DNA of 64,000 nt. Origin: Brachynemurus nebulosus. Lineage: Eukaryota > Arthropoda > Insecta > Neuroptera > Myrmeleontidae. The stretch's first letter is position 1. Each line of letters starts with the position of its first letter. The notes under the pieces were generated by a model. It searched no databases, was not told the origin of the DNA, and saw nothing but the letters and a program-made list of their open reading frames with translations. Both the position numbers and the translations under genes were made by a program. This document shows, one piece after another, positions 11,328-22,581 of the stretch. The stretch is taken from assembly GCA_035578155.1 (NCBI GenBank), contig JAPWDM010000003.1, positions 66,766,142 through 66,830,141 of the forward strand, given 5' to 3'.

Positions 11328-11389
11328 AAGAACGGGGTACCTCAAGGGAACTGTTTGAGTCCTATTTTATTCATAAACGTAAAATTACT
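11328..11389 (+). pseudogene. Reverse transcriptase fragment (non-LTR type), 5' part
   Basis: The plus strand encodes NGVPQGNCLSPILF, the conserved GxPQGxxLSPxLF motif of reverse transcriptases of non-LTR retrotransposons. Upstream codons are not recognisable. The frame is broken at 11389 by the hairpin insertion 11390-11679, which duplicates TAAAATTACT. After the insertion the same frame stays open from 11690 to about 11769, ending in a stop. The fragment is a dead copy with no complete domain. The palm motif that would carry the catalytic aspartates is not visible. Confidence 0.65.
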
Positions 11390-11679
11390 CAAATTTAAAA
11401 AAAGTTACGACAACCTGCATGAATTATATGTTAAGAAGAAAAATTTTCAACATGTTTCGATTATTTAGATAATCATCTTCAGGAAAAAGGAAAATGATTT
11501 ATCTAAATAATCGAAACATGTTGAACTTTTCAATCGTGTTCATTTTCCTTTTTTCTGAAGATGATTATCTAAATAATCGAAACATATTGAAAATTTTTCT
11601 TTTTAACATATTTTAATTCATGCAGATTGTCGTAACTTTTTTAAATTTGATTATATTCACCTGCAGTTGGAATATAATA
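11390..11679 (-). mobile_element. Hairpin insertion 1 with hammerhead-like cores
   Basis: This 290-bp insertion is flanked by exact copies of TAAAATTACT (11380-11389 and 11680-11689). It is almost entirely an inverted repeat with arms near 11400-11495 and 11540-11645. Both arms carry a core of CTGAAGA, T, GATTA, loop, TAATC, GAAAC: plus strand 11555-11582, minus strand 11455-11482. A third partial core sits in the middle near 11500. Near one end it has a word related to TTCCAACTGCA, shared with the insertion at 44253. The 10-bp duplication of variable sequence suggests retroposition rather than cut-and-paste. No protein coding. Confidence 0.75.
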
Positions 11680-11689
11680 TAAAATTACT

Positions 11690-11769
11690 GTTGATCTATG
11701 TATACGATTTCAATAACTCTGGTGAAAACAAATTAATTAAACATTTATTCGCAAGAAAAGGCGGCATTT
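11690..11769 (+). pseudogene. Reverse transcriptase fragment, continuation
   Basis: The frame of the upstream fragment resumes here once the hairpin insertion and one copy of its duplicated target are discounted. It stays open to a stop at about 11769. No catalytic motif is seen, so the link rests on frame continuity and the exact target duplication. Confidence 0.4.
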
Positions 11770-12475
11770 AAAGGGTTTCAATATGATGGAAATCTTGTTT
11801 TCTTAATAACTTGTGCATATAAATAACACAATGACGAAGTTTTCAATGATTTTCAATAATTAAACAGTTACTTAGTGGTCTTCTTTGCAATTTCTCGACA
11901 ACAACAATAATGAAGCAAATTAATTGCTACATACACTACGTCGACAAAAATATTCGTTTTTGAGGGCGTACTTTTGAAATCAAATTTATCTAACCCTCTA
12001 CTCCAGTCCCATTTAATCCTAGAATCATACGTTAGTCTACAAATTTCACGAGAAACGTTTTAATCTTTTTATCAAAGCATATTTTCATTATAAACATTAA
12101 AAAATAGATAATTACATCAATTGTATCATAAGACATGTCTTTCAAATAATTAATTTATGAACTATTATGAGTTGATGGACATGTGTGACTTTACAGAATG
12201 TGAAATATCTTGGTCACAAATATTCTCGTAGATATGTAGTTTTACTCATTAGGTACATTTGTAAATTTTCTAAAATTTGTTAGTAATTTTTCGAATAAGA
12301 TCTCAAAAAATAATAAAAATTAAAATATTTCCCACAAAATGAATTGTTGACTTGAAATGCATTCTTTGGTTTTCGATTCAATATATTAAAAATTCAGTAT
12401 TATGTCGTCTCTATAAGTCAAACAGCTGTAATCATTTTTCACATTATCATTATCATTGAAAACATAAATAAATTA
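11770..12475. other. AT-rich stretch without gene
   Basis: No exon-like frame, termini or internal repeat was seen here. Confidence 0.5.
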
Positions 12476-12705
12476 GGGTAAAAGCCCCCTTTGTGGAACG
12501 GTATCTAATTATGAACATTTACATACTAATGAAATTATTTCTGAAAGAAACGTCTAATAACAAAAATTATTATTAATAAAATGATTGTTTTTCAATTTAA
12601 ATTCACCTAGCATTTAAAGTTTCCTTACTTGATTAAAGAAATAAATATGTAAATGTCAAAACTGTTCCAGTATTAGATACCGTTCCACAAAGGGGGCTTT
12701 TACCC
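12476..12705. mobile_element. 230-bp MITE with perfect 34-bp TIRs
   Basis: Positions 12476-12509 and 12672-12705 are perfect inverted copies beginning GGGTAAAAGCCCCCTTTG. A TA sits on each side, giving a TA target duplication of the Tc1/mariner kind. The 162-bp interior is AT-rich and noncoding. Perfect TIRs suggest recent transposition or selection on the ends. Confidence 0.85.
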
Positions 12706-13736
12706 TATATCATTTATATTTTTAATAAATTTTAGAAAAATTAGGAAAACATTTATATGTAAAGTATAAAATCTTTAAAAAAAACATACGTTAATCATAC
12801 ATCCTCGTCAAATTGACGCACACTATTTTAATATAAACAAAACGACAACAATTATAAACAAAATTGATACCTCTTCTGTGTTATCATAACAAATCATTTA
12901 GATAACAGAAGTTTCAGAGCAGGCAGGCAACTGCAAGTTGTAGTACTGGAGCAGCTAGAGAAGTTTGGTCGTCAATTTGACAAGTACGTACTATGATTCT
13001 AGGGTTAAGTAGGCACCGACTGTCCACTGTTAATTCTGTATTATTGTTAATTCTGAGAAGTTACGGAACTGTAACAAGTGCGTCCCGCGGTTCATTATTT
13101 TCATTTGTGTCTATCTTTGTTGTATATCACTTGCACTTGGTGTGAATGACCACCACGGGCGGGCACCACACCACCGTGGATGCGGCGATGAGTTCAATGT
13201 CGATGACCAATGATGATTGTTGGTACATACTACATCATCGCCATCTTCACAAATACATACATAACCGGCGTGTATGTATACGCGTTCACACACACACACA
13301 CACACACATGTCAATATCACATGTGTACGTATATTTTTATTATTTTAAAATGACGTTATTGATTATTAAATTGAAAACAACTATACGGCGCGGTGTGAGA
13401 TTGATGCATTTGTACTGTATACATACAGGCTTACAGTGTGTTCAAAGAGAATTGCATCATATAAAATTTTTTCTAACTATCGACGTAAAAATATTTTAAT
13501 TTAACCGAAATATAGTGTATGAACTATAAAAAGTTGGACTGGAAATGAGGGGGGGGGGGAAATTTCAAAGGCATCGTGAAAGGCCACGGTCCCTAAAGTG
13601 TGACCGGTGAACTCCAAAAATAAGGCCAGCAGTGCGGTCTCAAATTAAACGATTTTCCCGTTAAAAGTATAAATTTTTATAATTATGGTGAAATTTTTTT
13701 TTAATTTAGTCAAATTTTCACTTTAATATAGAGATA
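12706..13736. other. Stretch with GC-richer island and (CA)n
   Basis: Positions 13076-13300 are relatively GC- and CpG-rich (CGTCCCGCGG, CCACCACGGGCGGGCACC) and precede a (CA)11 tract at 13287-13308. Lying upstream of the rdx exon on the minus strand, it is a candidate untranslated exon or promoter, but no splice sites decide this. A G-run lies near 13551. Confidence 0.35.
13287..13308. repeat. (CA)11 microsatellite
   Basis: An uninterrupted dinucleotide run. The minus-strand open frame across it is only a low-complexity by-product. Confidence 0.9.
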
Positions 13737-14158
13737 TGAAGGGTACAGGGGAAAAACGATCATAGTCACAAAAAGCAAATTTTTCAGGGGAGCGTTTTTA
13801 AACTTTAAAGTGTGAATCGCGCATTTTTCAACATAAAAATTTTTTGCCTGAAAACCACGCGTAGGATCTGGTTCAAACTTTCGGTGGTTATTACTAATAT
13901 AGTAAGCTAAAAGACGCCATGCCAGTAGAAAATAAACGGCTAGCCGTTTTTGTGAAATTTGACATTGAATCATGTATTATATGCGCATTTTTCATCAAAA
14001 AAAAATTTGTTCTTCCCTTGCATATCACGGACTATGTTTGATTTTAACGTGTAATATTAGCACGGGGTCGATATTCTGCATACTGCCAACATTAACAGCA
14101 TGAATTTTGTCATTTTTTACTTTTTGTGACTATGATCGTTTTTTCTATGTACCCTTCA
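13737..14158. mobile_element. 422-bp TIR element with TA flanks
   Basis: It begins TGAAGGGTACAGGGGAAAAA and ends with the inverted match TTTCTATGTACCCTTCA. The TIRs extend through CGATCATAGTCACAAAAAG on the left and CTTTTTGTGACTATGATCG on the right. TA occurs immediately outside each end. The interior is noncoding. Probably a Tc1/mariner-like MITE. Confidence 0.75.
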
Positions 14159-14160
14159 TA

Positions 14161-14265
14161 TATTATTTATCACTAACCAGTTTTCGGTTGATTAAACCAT
14201 CATCAGGTGAAATCTGAACTGAACAGAATTCAGTTTGGATAAAAGAATATATATGTATAAATAAA
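14161..14265 (-). mobile_element. Fragment with hammerhead-like core
   Basis: On the minus strand 14182-14206 reads CTGATGA, T, GGTT, loop, AACC, GAAAA, the same arrangement as in the insertions at 11390 and 38512. AACCAGT and ACTGGTT outside it could pair as an outer stem. It abuts the TA element ending at 14158. No target duplication was found, so it is listed as a fragment. Confidence 0.45.
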
Positions 14266-15952
14266 TGGACTGGTTAAGAAAGGACTGGTCAATTTTTATA
14301 TACAATATAAATATCTTGTTATTATATAAACTTTGCTATATGCAAGTTTTCCAAATTCCTTCACAAGACGTGATTTAATTTCCGCAAATAGTTTTTTTTT
14401 GTTATTTTTACAATTTCAATTTTGTGAAAAATGAAAAAAGCAGTACTAAAAACCTATAAGCAGCTACAAATTTAAAATTTCTAACATCGAAATTATGGTT
14501 TTCGAAACTTTTAAAAATTTGGTATACGTGACGACGTCACAAAGTTCAATTCTTTTAAGTTGAATTAATAGTTATAAAAATGAACTGAATTAGATCTGTT
14601 GATGAACTCTGGCTAAAAATAGTCATGTTCGTTCAGAAAATAGGACTATAATTTTGACTATTTTCCGGATATGATTATTCTGTTAGGTTATACAACTACT
14701 GCGACCAGACACATTTTTTCTATTGTGTCCTTTCTTATTTTAAAATTTTTCTCGGACCATCACACATTTTGGTGTTTACAATTTGGCCCACCGACTCAAA
14801 ACTTTGGAAAGCTTACTGGAAGCGCGAATTAAACAACAAATGTACATATTTTTTAAAAACATTATTTGATCGACTGATAAAAATTTCCTTTTTTGATAAA
14901 ATCTATAATAAGGAAGCTTTCACATGGCGTCATCTTTCTGGGACCCACTGTATACGTATGTATACATATTATATGACTGCATATTATATCACATGTTATA
15001 CAATCAATTTAATATCGTGTATAAAAGTGAAAGTAATCTATCTTTGGAAATTTAAAAGGCGCTGATTGACGGACGGACGGGGAACCGCGTGCTAAAATTA
15101 GCACAGTAAAAAAAAAATATACAATACGAACGAAGCTCGCAATCGATCATATTAATAAATATTGAATTGAATTAATTAAAAACAAATAATATGCTATCAG
15201 CAAAAAAAAATGTACATATTTAATTAACTTCAGAATTTTATAGATCAGTAATTTTTTGTAATTTTTTTCAACAAGTCCAAATCAAATAATATCTAGTCCA
15301 TCATTTGAAAGTACATATATGTACATATATGATGAATTAACATTCTTGTGCAAAGAGTTAATTGTTAAAAAAAAAAAAAACATCTAAACTGATCATTAGG
15401 GGGTTCCCACATATCAAATGTGTACATGCGTAATGATTAGAGTCACTCTACATACACAATATAAAAATGGTGTCTCAATACGCGAACGAATGAAATTGAT
15501 TGGTTAATACTTAATTTCATTTTACATTTTGAAGGAGGTAAATAGAACGCGCTCTTATTTGGGTTAATAAAAATTTTAAAATATAATTATTTTGTTTGTT
15601 GTATATCAGTGTCAATCAATGTTTGCACTGACGTTTCTGTAACGCCTCTAAATTATTTATTTATTTTTTTTTTATATTAACGAAACGAATATGTTGAAAA
15701 ATAGATTTTAACGCAGTATTAGCGCAATATTAAAATTTTTATTCTTTAGAATTTTCACTATGTCCGCGGATAAGTAGGACAAAATATTCCTGTCGTAGAA
15801 TTCTGTACAATTTAGTGAATTTCGCAGGAATATACTGTCACATATGGAACAGGTATGTTTCAGATTTTTATCTAAAACAGACTCCAAGATTATCGGCCTC
15901 CAAGAGTTACTAACATACGAAGAAAACCTTTTAAAATGTCAAAAACTGATTG
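14266..15952. other. AT-rich stretch without gene
   Basis: No convincing gene. A GTGCTAAAATTAGCAC palindrome lies at 15090-15105 next to GACGGACGGACGGGG, and a TACATATATGTACATATAT run near 15312. These look like TE debris without assignable ends. Confidence 0.45.
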
Positions 15953-16037
15953 TTAGGCCACCTATATGCGATCAATAATACTGTCAATATTTTAAAATAC
16001 TGACAGTATTATTACTGATTTTGTACAGGCAGCCTTA
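15953..16037. mobile_element. 85-bp palindromic MITE
   Basis: Almost the whole unit folds on itself. TTAGGCCACC on the left pairs with GGCAGCCTTA on the right, and AATAATACTGTCA pairs with TGACAGTATTATT in the middle. GATT occurs just outside both ends but one extra base on the left makes the target duplication doubtful. Confidence 0.6.
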
Positions 16038-17604
16038 GATTAAATAAAATATAAATAATATTCAGACATAAAAACACTGAACGGAAAAAATTAATATATT
16101 TTCTAATTTTTCTAGCAATGATCCAAAAAAATAAAATTTTGTTATTTTTAGTTTTTTACGACGGTGAAAAATTTTTTTTGGAAAAACTTTTCAATTTTGA
16201 TAATAATGCCAAAAAATATCCGGTTCTGGGCATCGGATATGCCCAGGATATGCCCCGGGCATATCAGTCAGATATGGCATTGTTTGACTGAACAAAATAG
16301 TAAGGACCTCAAAACAAATTTCTATCCCAATCTCCGGGAGGCTCAAGTTTTATCAAGATACTTGCTGTTATTAGTTGAATTGAATCGATTATTTCAGAAA
16401 GGGCACATGTGAGTTTTTTTTTTTATTTAATTATTTCAGTCATAATAAGTAACTTAGAGTTAAAAGCTTAGTAACTTAGAAGCTAAAACTAAAGCAAAAA
16501 TATTAGAGATGTACAGATTCTTACTAGTAAAAATTACAAGTCTTTCAGCTACATACTTTTTCACAGGGACGGTTTTTATTACTCTATCTGAGATATTCGA
16601 AAATGTAGACCGATTCAATTATATTATAAAAGAACAAATTGATCATCCTGTATCATTTGTGTATACTTATGTACAAGTGAATGACACCACGACGAATAAT
16701 TATTAATACTGATTGATTACTTGTAATTGACAATAAATCTTCTGAAAAAAAAGTGTAATTAATCCATAGCTTTTATAGCCTTTAATTAATAATTAATATG
16801 TACATAAAACATTTCAATATTATACTAAACAACACCCACTTGATCACCCCACCACATCACTCGCTCCTCTCACACCCCTCCAATCACTACTCAACCATCA
16901 ATACTGATGCATTCGATAAATGTACTGACAACTATGTATGTTGATAAATCATACACAACATAACCATAAATGTACATATTTATGTAACTTCTGTCGACAA
17001 TTGCAAACAGTAAATGACTGATTGTTGAGTTTATATAAAAAAAAAAAAAAACAATTAACCAGAATATCTGCTGTTTGTTTGCTTGATATGAATTAAAATT
17101 AAAGCGCATTTCATTTGATAATGTAAATAATAATGTTTTAGATTTCGTGTCATTCACCTTCTGGATAGGAGGCCTTGACATGTTGATGAACCTCCTTCAC
17201 GAGCTAAGCATTCAGTATGGAGAACCATAAATACACACATCGTAAAGTATTTAAGTAGACTTAATACATATGTTTGTTTGTTTGTATGGAAACCACACCT
17301 CACATCCAGCCAATAATACACACAGCAGTTCGCAAAGTGAGGCGGTAGCCCGAATGCACATTAGACTAGTCGCGCACTAGCAATATTTTTATCACGTCTA
17401 AAAGCAACTTTTAAATCACCCGAGTATAAAACGTATTGTTTTGTATTGAACCCCGCGCACTGGTGACTTTTAAATTGAGGCAACTAAAAAATTACATCAT
17501 GTTCTATTTTATGAGTGAAAGAATTGTTGCCGATGATAATGGAACATGCATGCAAGTTCAGGTTAGTTGGAGCGCACTGCTAACTATTTAGTTGCTCTTA
17601 TAAC
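16038..17604. other. Stretch without gene
   Basis: Contains a GGATATGCCC-rich segment near 16230-16270 and a C-rich run near 16840-16885. Neither has splice sites or a recognisable product. Confidence 0.4.
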
Positions 17605-17903
17605 TAGAGTGGGGACATTGGCCCGCACAAACGTATTCCCAAAGGGTGCCTAATATTTTATAGCGGATTCTAGCACACACTACGTCGTCAAAAGTATGGT
17701 GACATCTTGGCCTAGGGGGTGCCCACACTTTTAATACGGCAGTGTACCACAGCATTAAGCCCAGTACGGCGTCAAAAGTGTGGGCACCTCCCTAGGGGCA
17801 AGATGTCCCCATACTTTTGACGACGTAGTGTGTGCTAGAACCCGCTATAAAATATTAGGCACCTTTTGGGAACGCGTTTATGCGGACCAGTGTCCTCACT
17901 CTA
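17605..17903. mobile_element. 299-bp hAT-type MITE, TSD CTTATAAC
   Basis: It starts TAGAGTGGGGACATTGG and ends CAGTGTCCTCACTCTA. Inverted arms of about 125 bp share CACTACGTCGTCAAAAGTAT and ATAAAATATTAGGCACC-type blocks. CTTATAAC is repeated exactly at 17597-17604 and 17904-17911. The 8-bp duplication and TAGAGTG end are diagnostic of hAT. Noncoding. Confidence 0.88.
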
Positions 17904-18547
17904 CTTATAACTATTTCTTACGACAAATTTTTATTTGTTTTTATGAAATTGAATCATGGCGTTGAATGTTGAAGATTTTATTAATTATCAAAAATTTCGA
18001 CAATTATCCGAAAATAATTAATAAATTTATTTTTATCTTCCCTTAAATTTTGAAATAATTTATAAAATTGACCGTTAAGAAGCCTCTGGCTCACTAATGG
18101 ATGAATCCACAATCGTTTGCGTTTCTGTGTCTTCTTCCGTAATTCGAGAGCGCAAACACATACAATTACTATAAAATCCATATAACTTTTAAGTGATTAA
18201 ACTATTCAGTTGCCTATTGTAAAAGTTGCTAGTGCGCGGCTGGCCTTACAATCCACATAACTTGTCTACTCGTATGTGTTCGTTCGTTATGGTTCGAGTG
18301 GATCTGGTGGATCCAGCCGAATAACTGTTGTCATCATGTAATTGTTTTATTTTTTATTGTTGATATCGTGTTTACGGATTAGATAGGTGTTTGAACTCGA
18401 CTATGTACATGTATATTATGTATAGATATGAAATTTTTATTATAGAGATGTTAATTACATGTTAACATGGCAGGTGTTGTGACTAGTCGTTTGGAAATTC
18501 ATTTAGTTTCGATTCTTTGCTAGTGTCGAGTATTACGAAACAAAAAT
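17904..18547. other. Stretch without gene
   Basis: Noncoding AT-rich DNA. No exon or terminus recognised. Confidence 0.5.
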
Positions 18548-19190
18548 CTATTTGAAATTCAAAAATTTTGTCCCCCCAAAAAAAACTTAAGAATTAAAAA
18601 ATGTTTGTTGATCTCGCTTTCATGCCTCAACAGCTTAACTAATCCACCTGAAATTTTGCGTAACGATAGTCGGAGAAACGTAGAAGGATGTAGACTACAT
18701 TTTTTCACAAGGAAACATCTCGCTCCCAAAGGAAAATGAATTCAAAAGGGATCACATAGTCGAAAACGCGGGTAAAGGATAGTAAATATAAATTTTTCAA
18801 TAGTTTCCGCCATATTTGAATAATTCACAAGACAGATTAAGTCCAAATTCAAAACTATTTGAAATTAAAGTGTAGTCTGCCTCCTTGAGAAGCAATGTTG
18901 AATATTTTTGTCCCTTTTAAACTCTTAAGAACCAAAAAAAATATTTGTTGATCTTGCTTTCACGCCTCAGTAACTTAACCAATCTGAAATTTTGCGTAGT
19001 GATAGTCGGAGAAACGTAGAAGGATGTAGGCTACATTTTTTCACAAGGAAACATCTCGCTCCCAAAGGAAAATGTATTCAAAAGGGATCACACAGTCGAA
19101 AACGCGGGTAAAGGATAGTAAATATAAATTTTTCAAATAGTTTCCGCCATATTTGAATAATTCACAAGACAGATTATGTTCAAATTTAGG
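18548..19190 (+). repeat. Tandem duplication, period 340 bp
   Basis: Copy 1 (about 18548-18850) and copy 2 (about 18868-19190) share GATAGTCGGAGAAACGTAGA, AAGGAAACATCTCGCTCCCA and CGAAAACGCGGGTAAAGGA. The copies are about 95 percent alike by eye over the core, with short insertions near their starts. No coding frame spans a copy. Confidence 0.85.
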
Positions 19191-21830
19191 CGTCAAAGTA
19201 CTCGATTGAACCTCTACTAATCGATTAATCTGGTGAATCATTCATTTGTGTTGCACAATTGACTTTTTTGAACGCCTAAATGATAATCACAGCTATCAAT
19301 GGATATATTTTCAAAATTTGATTTATTCTACTAATAGGTACAGAAATCATTGAAAAATTGATTGTTTGAAAATTTCGAAAAAGATTTCTCCTTTTTGATT
19401 TTTCGGCTTCTTTCATTTCAAAATTTCATGAACATATGTACATACATAATGTGTATGTCTGTTAATAGTTTATTCAATTTACTTGTCAGATCATTAAAAT
19501 ACATTTTCAGTGAGTGCAGTCAATTCAAAATATAATTCTCAATTATATTTTATATTTCAAGTGTGTTAACAGAAATGAAACACAATTTCGGTTCAGCTGA
19601 ATGCATTTCAGTTTTTTTTTTTGGAGAGATTTAATTTAAAAAGAAACTTGTACATATGTGGCAACACTGTTGTCCTTGACAGTTGAATGTTGATATTTAA
19701 AATAAGACTTGCGTAATCCACGATGATCGTTGAAGATGTTATCAAACGGACTTGAAGAATTTTCTACGATGAGACTAGCGGGGAAATGTTAGATCAATGA
19801 CCAAAAAAAATTGTCACCAATTTTGTTAATCAAATTTTCAATCTGGATTCAAACAAAAAAAAAAAAAATCAAAAGTGTATTCATTTGGTTGATTATAATC
19901 GAACAATAGACCATGATAGAAATCTGACATGACTCATACATATCTTGTTAATAATAAAATACAATTAAGTATTTATGGTTCGATGTTCGTCATAATGTCT
20001 GCGGTTTAAGTTCTCCTCTATGTATATTGTCCGTCAATGGTCATCGTGCGACGTTGTGGTTTTTTGAATCGATTGTTTTCTGCATTCGCGATAACCAATC
20101 AAGTCCACTGCGCGCGTTCGAAATCAAAAAGTTCTTTAACTCTTAAAATTACAAGTCATTAATTTCGTAATGTACATAATATGCATGTATATGCATAGGT
20201 AAGTATTTGGAAAGATTTTTAAAAATGATTTCTAACTTTTTAATCAGAGTGTGGCAAACATTCAAGAAATAACTTAAAACGAAATTAACTATTTATCAAA
20301 ATTTTTCATCATTTCAAAATAAATATAAAATATTTTTATTTAATGTTTACCGATAAATATACCGAGTGTCTCTTGTGAAAATTTTGATTTAGTTCGTTTC
20401 TTCAATTATTTGGTTCTGTCCAAACCCTAAGCGTATGTGTAAAAAATTGTGGATAGCAGTGTGCCTGAGTGTGGTTGATATCGCTTAAAGCACCGAATGC
20501 ACAACGCATTGTAATGTACTGTTAGACCATTGTCAGCTTGGACCCCACCTTGCTCTGTTCGACAATACGTATTTTGTAATTGTGTGTGTGTGACGACTGA
20601 CACAGTTGCAAACATCAAACCAACACCAATACAAACAGTGTGTACCTACACAACATAATGATTGAAAGTAGAGGGGATTTTTTGTCTACACTGGTATCAC
20701 TAGTGCAGAGATAGCAACTTGGCTTCTGATTATTCTGTGGTTCTGTCAGTTTAATATGCTCGTTCAAAATTGAGCCAGATCTGTGGCTTTGGTTAAAGAT
20801 ATTTGATTTTTTATGATATTATTCAATATGTTTCCCTATCGCTTGGCTCAAAGACTGTGCCTACAGCTGGTCCTAGAGACAGCTACTATCTTTAAGCAGG
20901 GAACATTGGGGAAGCAGTAGAAGAGTAGAAGAGAGTCCTCTCTGTTGCAGGTGCGGCTTGAAAGGACGAATCCTTGTCCCATTCCTTCCAGTACTGAGTC
21001 CCGGAGACACCATAAGAGCAGGTTTTATTCACGTACAATCACGTGCAGTACAACAAGCTCATTTTTGATGCTTCACATGCCGCAGGAGGATCTTGCTTGA
21101 TGAGACTCGGGGGTTTCCCATGGATTCCTTTACCTCACCCATCCACATAACAATTAATCAGTTGCTACTTTTCGGACAATTTTTGATTTTTTACTTTCAG
21201 TTACTTGAACTATAACCCACTCAATTTTTCATTAAACACCGGGTATAAATAAAAATTTTAATCATAATTGTTGTTGTTTGTAATTTATTTATATGTATAT
21301 TATGTAGAGTACATATGTATTATTATTTTGTACATTGCGACGACTGTGAACCGGTGCCGGTTGGGTTCAATGTCCGCGCGCGGATGATCGCGCATGCGTA
21401 CATCATAAATATATCAGCTGTGTGCATTGTGTCCCTTGCTACTGCCTCCTCCTCCTCCACCTCATGTGCCTGCTTGGCTCCTATGCTTGTATTTTGGTGG
21501 ACGGGCAAAGCGAATACAATCAAATAGGCGGTGGTGTTGTGTGTGTTGTGTACTCATTTATTACATATGCACCGGGAAATGCGAGATGCATTTTACTACT
21601 ATGTACAAATATCAATACGTACATATGCAGACGTAACAACGTATATTCCTGTTCGATCCAGACTCTTGTTGCATTACAGCTGAATACATACATATATAAC
21701 TTAATAGGGAATATGTCGAGTCGAGCGTAGTATAGTGTTATTTATTTGGGGAGTGACGACCCAACAAACGCAATGTAAATTTACATTAGTATAAGAGTGG
21801 CGAGATGAGTTTATTTTTGACGGTATTAGT
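19191..21830. other. Noncoding stretch with a non-repetitive GC-richer segment
   Basis: Mostly AT-rich. Positions 20835-21125 have higher GC and no repeat structure (GCTGGTCCTAGAGACAGC, CCCGGAGACACCATAAGAG), and 21340-21500 is also GC-richer. I could not match either to a protein or known RNA in six frames. Confidence 0.35.
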
Positions 21831-21931
21831 GAATTTTCAGAAGGAAAATTTAGTTATTACAGCCACTGTCATGGTACGACTTGAGTCCGATACTGTCACA
21901 AGAATTTTTTTTTTGAGGTTCGATGTCCAAA
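21831..21931 (-). repeat. Family E fragment, terminal part
   Basis: AGTTATTACAGCCACTGTCA and ACGACTTGAGTC are the reverse of the 3' part of the family E elements at 47787 and 60565. Only the terminal 100 bp are present. It lies directly beside the mariner element starting at 21968. Confidence 0.65.
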
Positions 21932-22086
21932 AAATGGTTTCTGCCTTCTGGACATGAGAATTTGCTACAGGGTGCGTAAGGTATTTGAGGGCACGCACAT
22001 ATGTGGTTGAAATTTTCAGGAGGTTAAGTATTTTCCTTCTTTTTCTTTTCTGATCATCAATTTAAGATTATAAAGTAACACAAGAA

Positions 22087-22248
22087 ATGAAAAGACATGC
22101 TGTTATTGTTGCTATATGCGCGAAACACACCGATTTAGAAATCTCGAAATTTCTCAACTGCGCCCGATCATTCGTACATGATGTTGGAAGTGTTGCAAAA
22201 CGCAAAAAACATCGGGAACAAAAAACCATAAAGCACATAAAGCCATGA
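22087..22248 (+). pseudogene. Mariner transposase N-terminal remnant
   Basis: A 53-codon frame encodes MKRHAVIVAICAKHTDLEIS and then FLNCARSFVHDV, the helix-turn-helix pattern that binds terminal repeats in Tc1/mariner transposases. It stops after a basic stretch at the point where the internal deletion joins the C-terminal part. It cannot encode a working enzyme. Confidence 0.7.
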
Positions 22249-22258
22249 CAACTCAAGA

Positions 22259-22489
22259 TTGTATGGGTGTCAATTTTCACGACCATGTCACACTAAAAAT
22301 TTATGGCCACATAGCTCACCGGACCTGAATCCCCTGGATTACTATGTATGGGGCGTAGTTGAGCGAGAGACCGATAAACATCCCCATAACATTATTTCAT
22401 CGTCGAAAGATACCATATCGTCTACAATGATGAATATGAACAAACAACATTTGATTCGCGCATGCACAGAGACAGTTAACATTGTGTAA
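22259..22489 (+). pseudogene. Mariner transposase C-terminal remnant
   Basis: The frame encodes SSPDLNPLDYYVWGVVE, the conserved region carrying the last catalytic acidic residue of Tc1/mariner (maT-like) transposases, followed by a MNMNKQHLIRAC segment and a stop. Just upstream the matching protein sequence (VNFHDHV) is in another frame, so a frameshift lies near 22300. Together with the deletion upstream this copy is dead. Confidence 0.8.
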
Positions 22490-22581
22490 AAAAATTATGT
22501 AAAAATAGTAAACTTTGCAAGAAATGAGAATAAATTTGTTTTATTTGTCAATATGTCTTCAAATACCGTACGCACCCTGTA

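Larger units (their letters stand above)
21968..22579 (+). mobile_element. Internally deleted Tc1/mariner element
   Basis: The ends CAGGGTGCGTAAGGTATTTGA and TCAAATACCGTACGCACCCTG are inverted repeats, and TA flanks both sides (21966-21967 and 22580-22581). Two transposase pieces remain between them. The element is 612 bp, about half an autonomous copy, so the central part including the first catalytic aspartates is gone. Confidence 0.88.

Noticed and set aside
11390..11679. Calling the hairpin cores authentic hammerhead ribozymes
   Set aside because: All instances have an extra T between CTGANGA and stem II, and one has a degenerate TTGATAA. Without a covariance model hit this stays a resemblance, so I reported them as hammerhead-like only.
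20835..21125. Possible structured RNA or exon in a GC-richer segment
   Set aside because: I could not find a consistent fold, splice sites or protein similarity in any frame.
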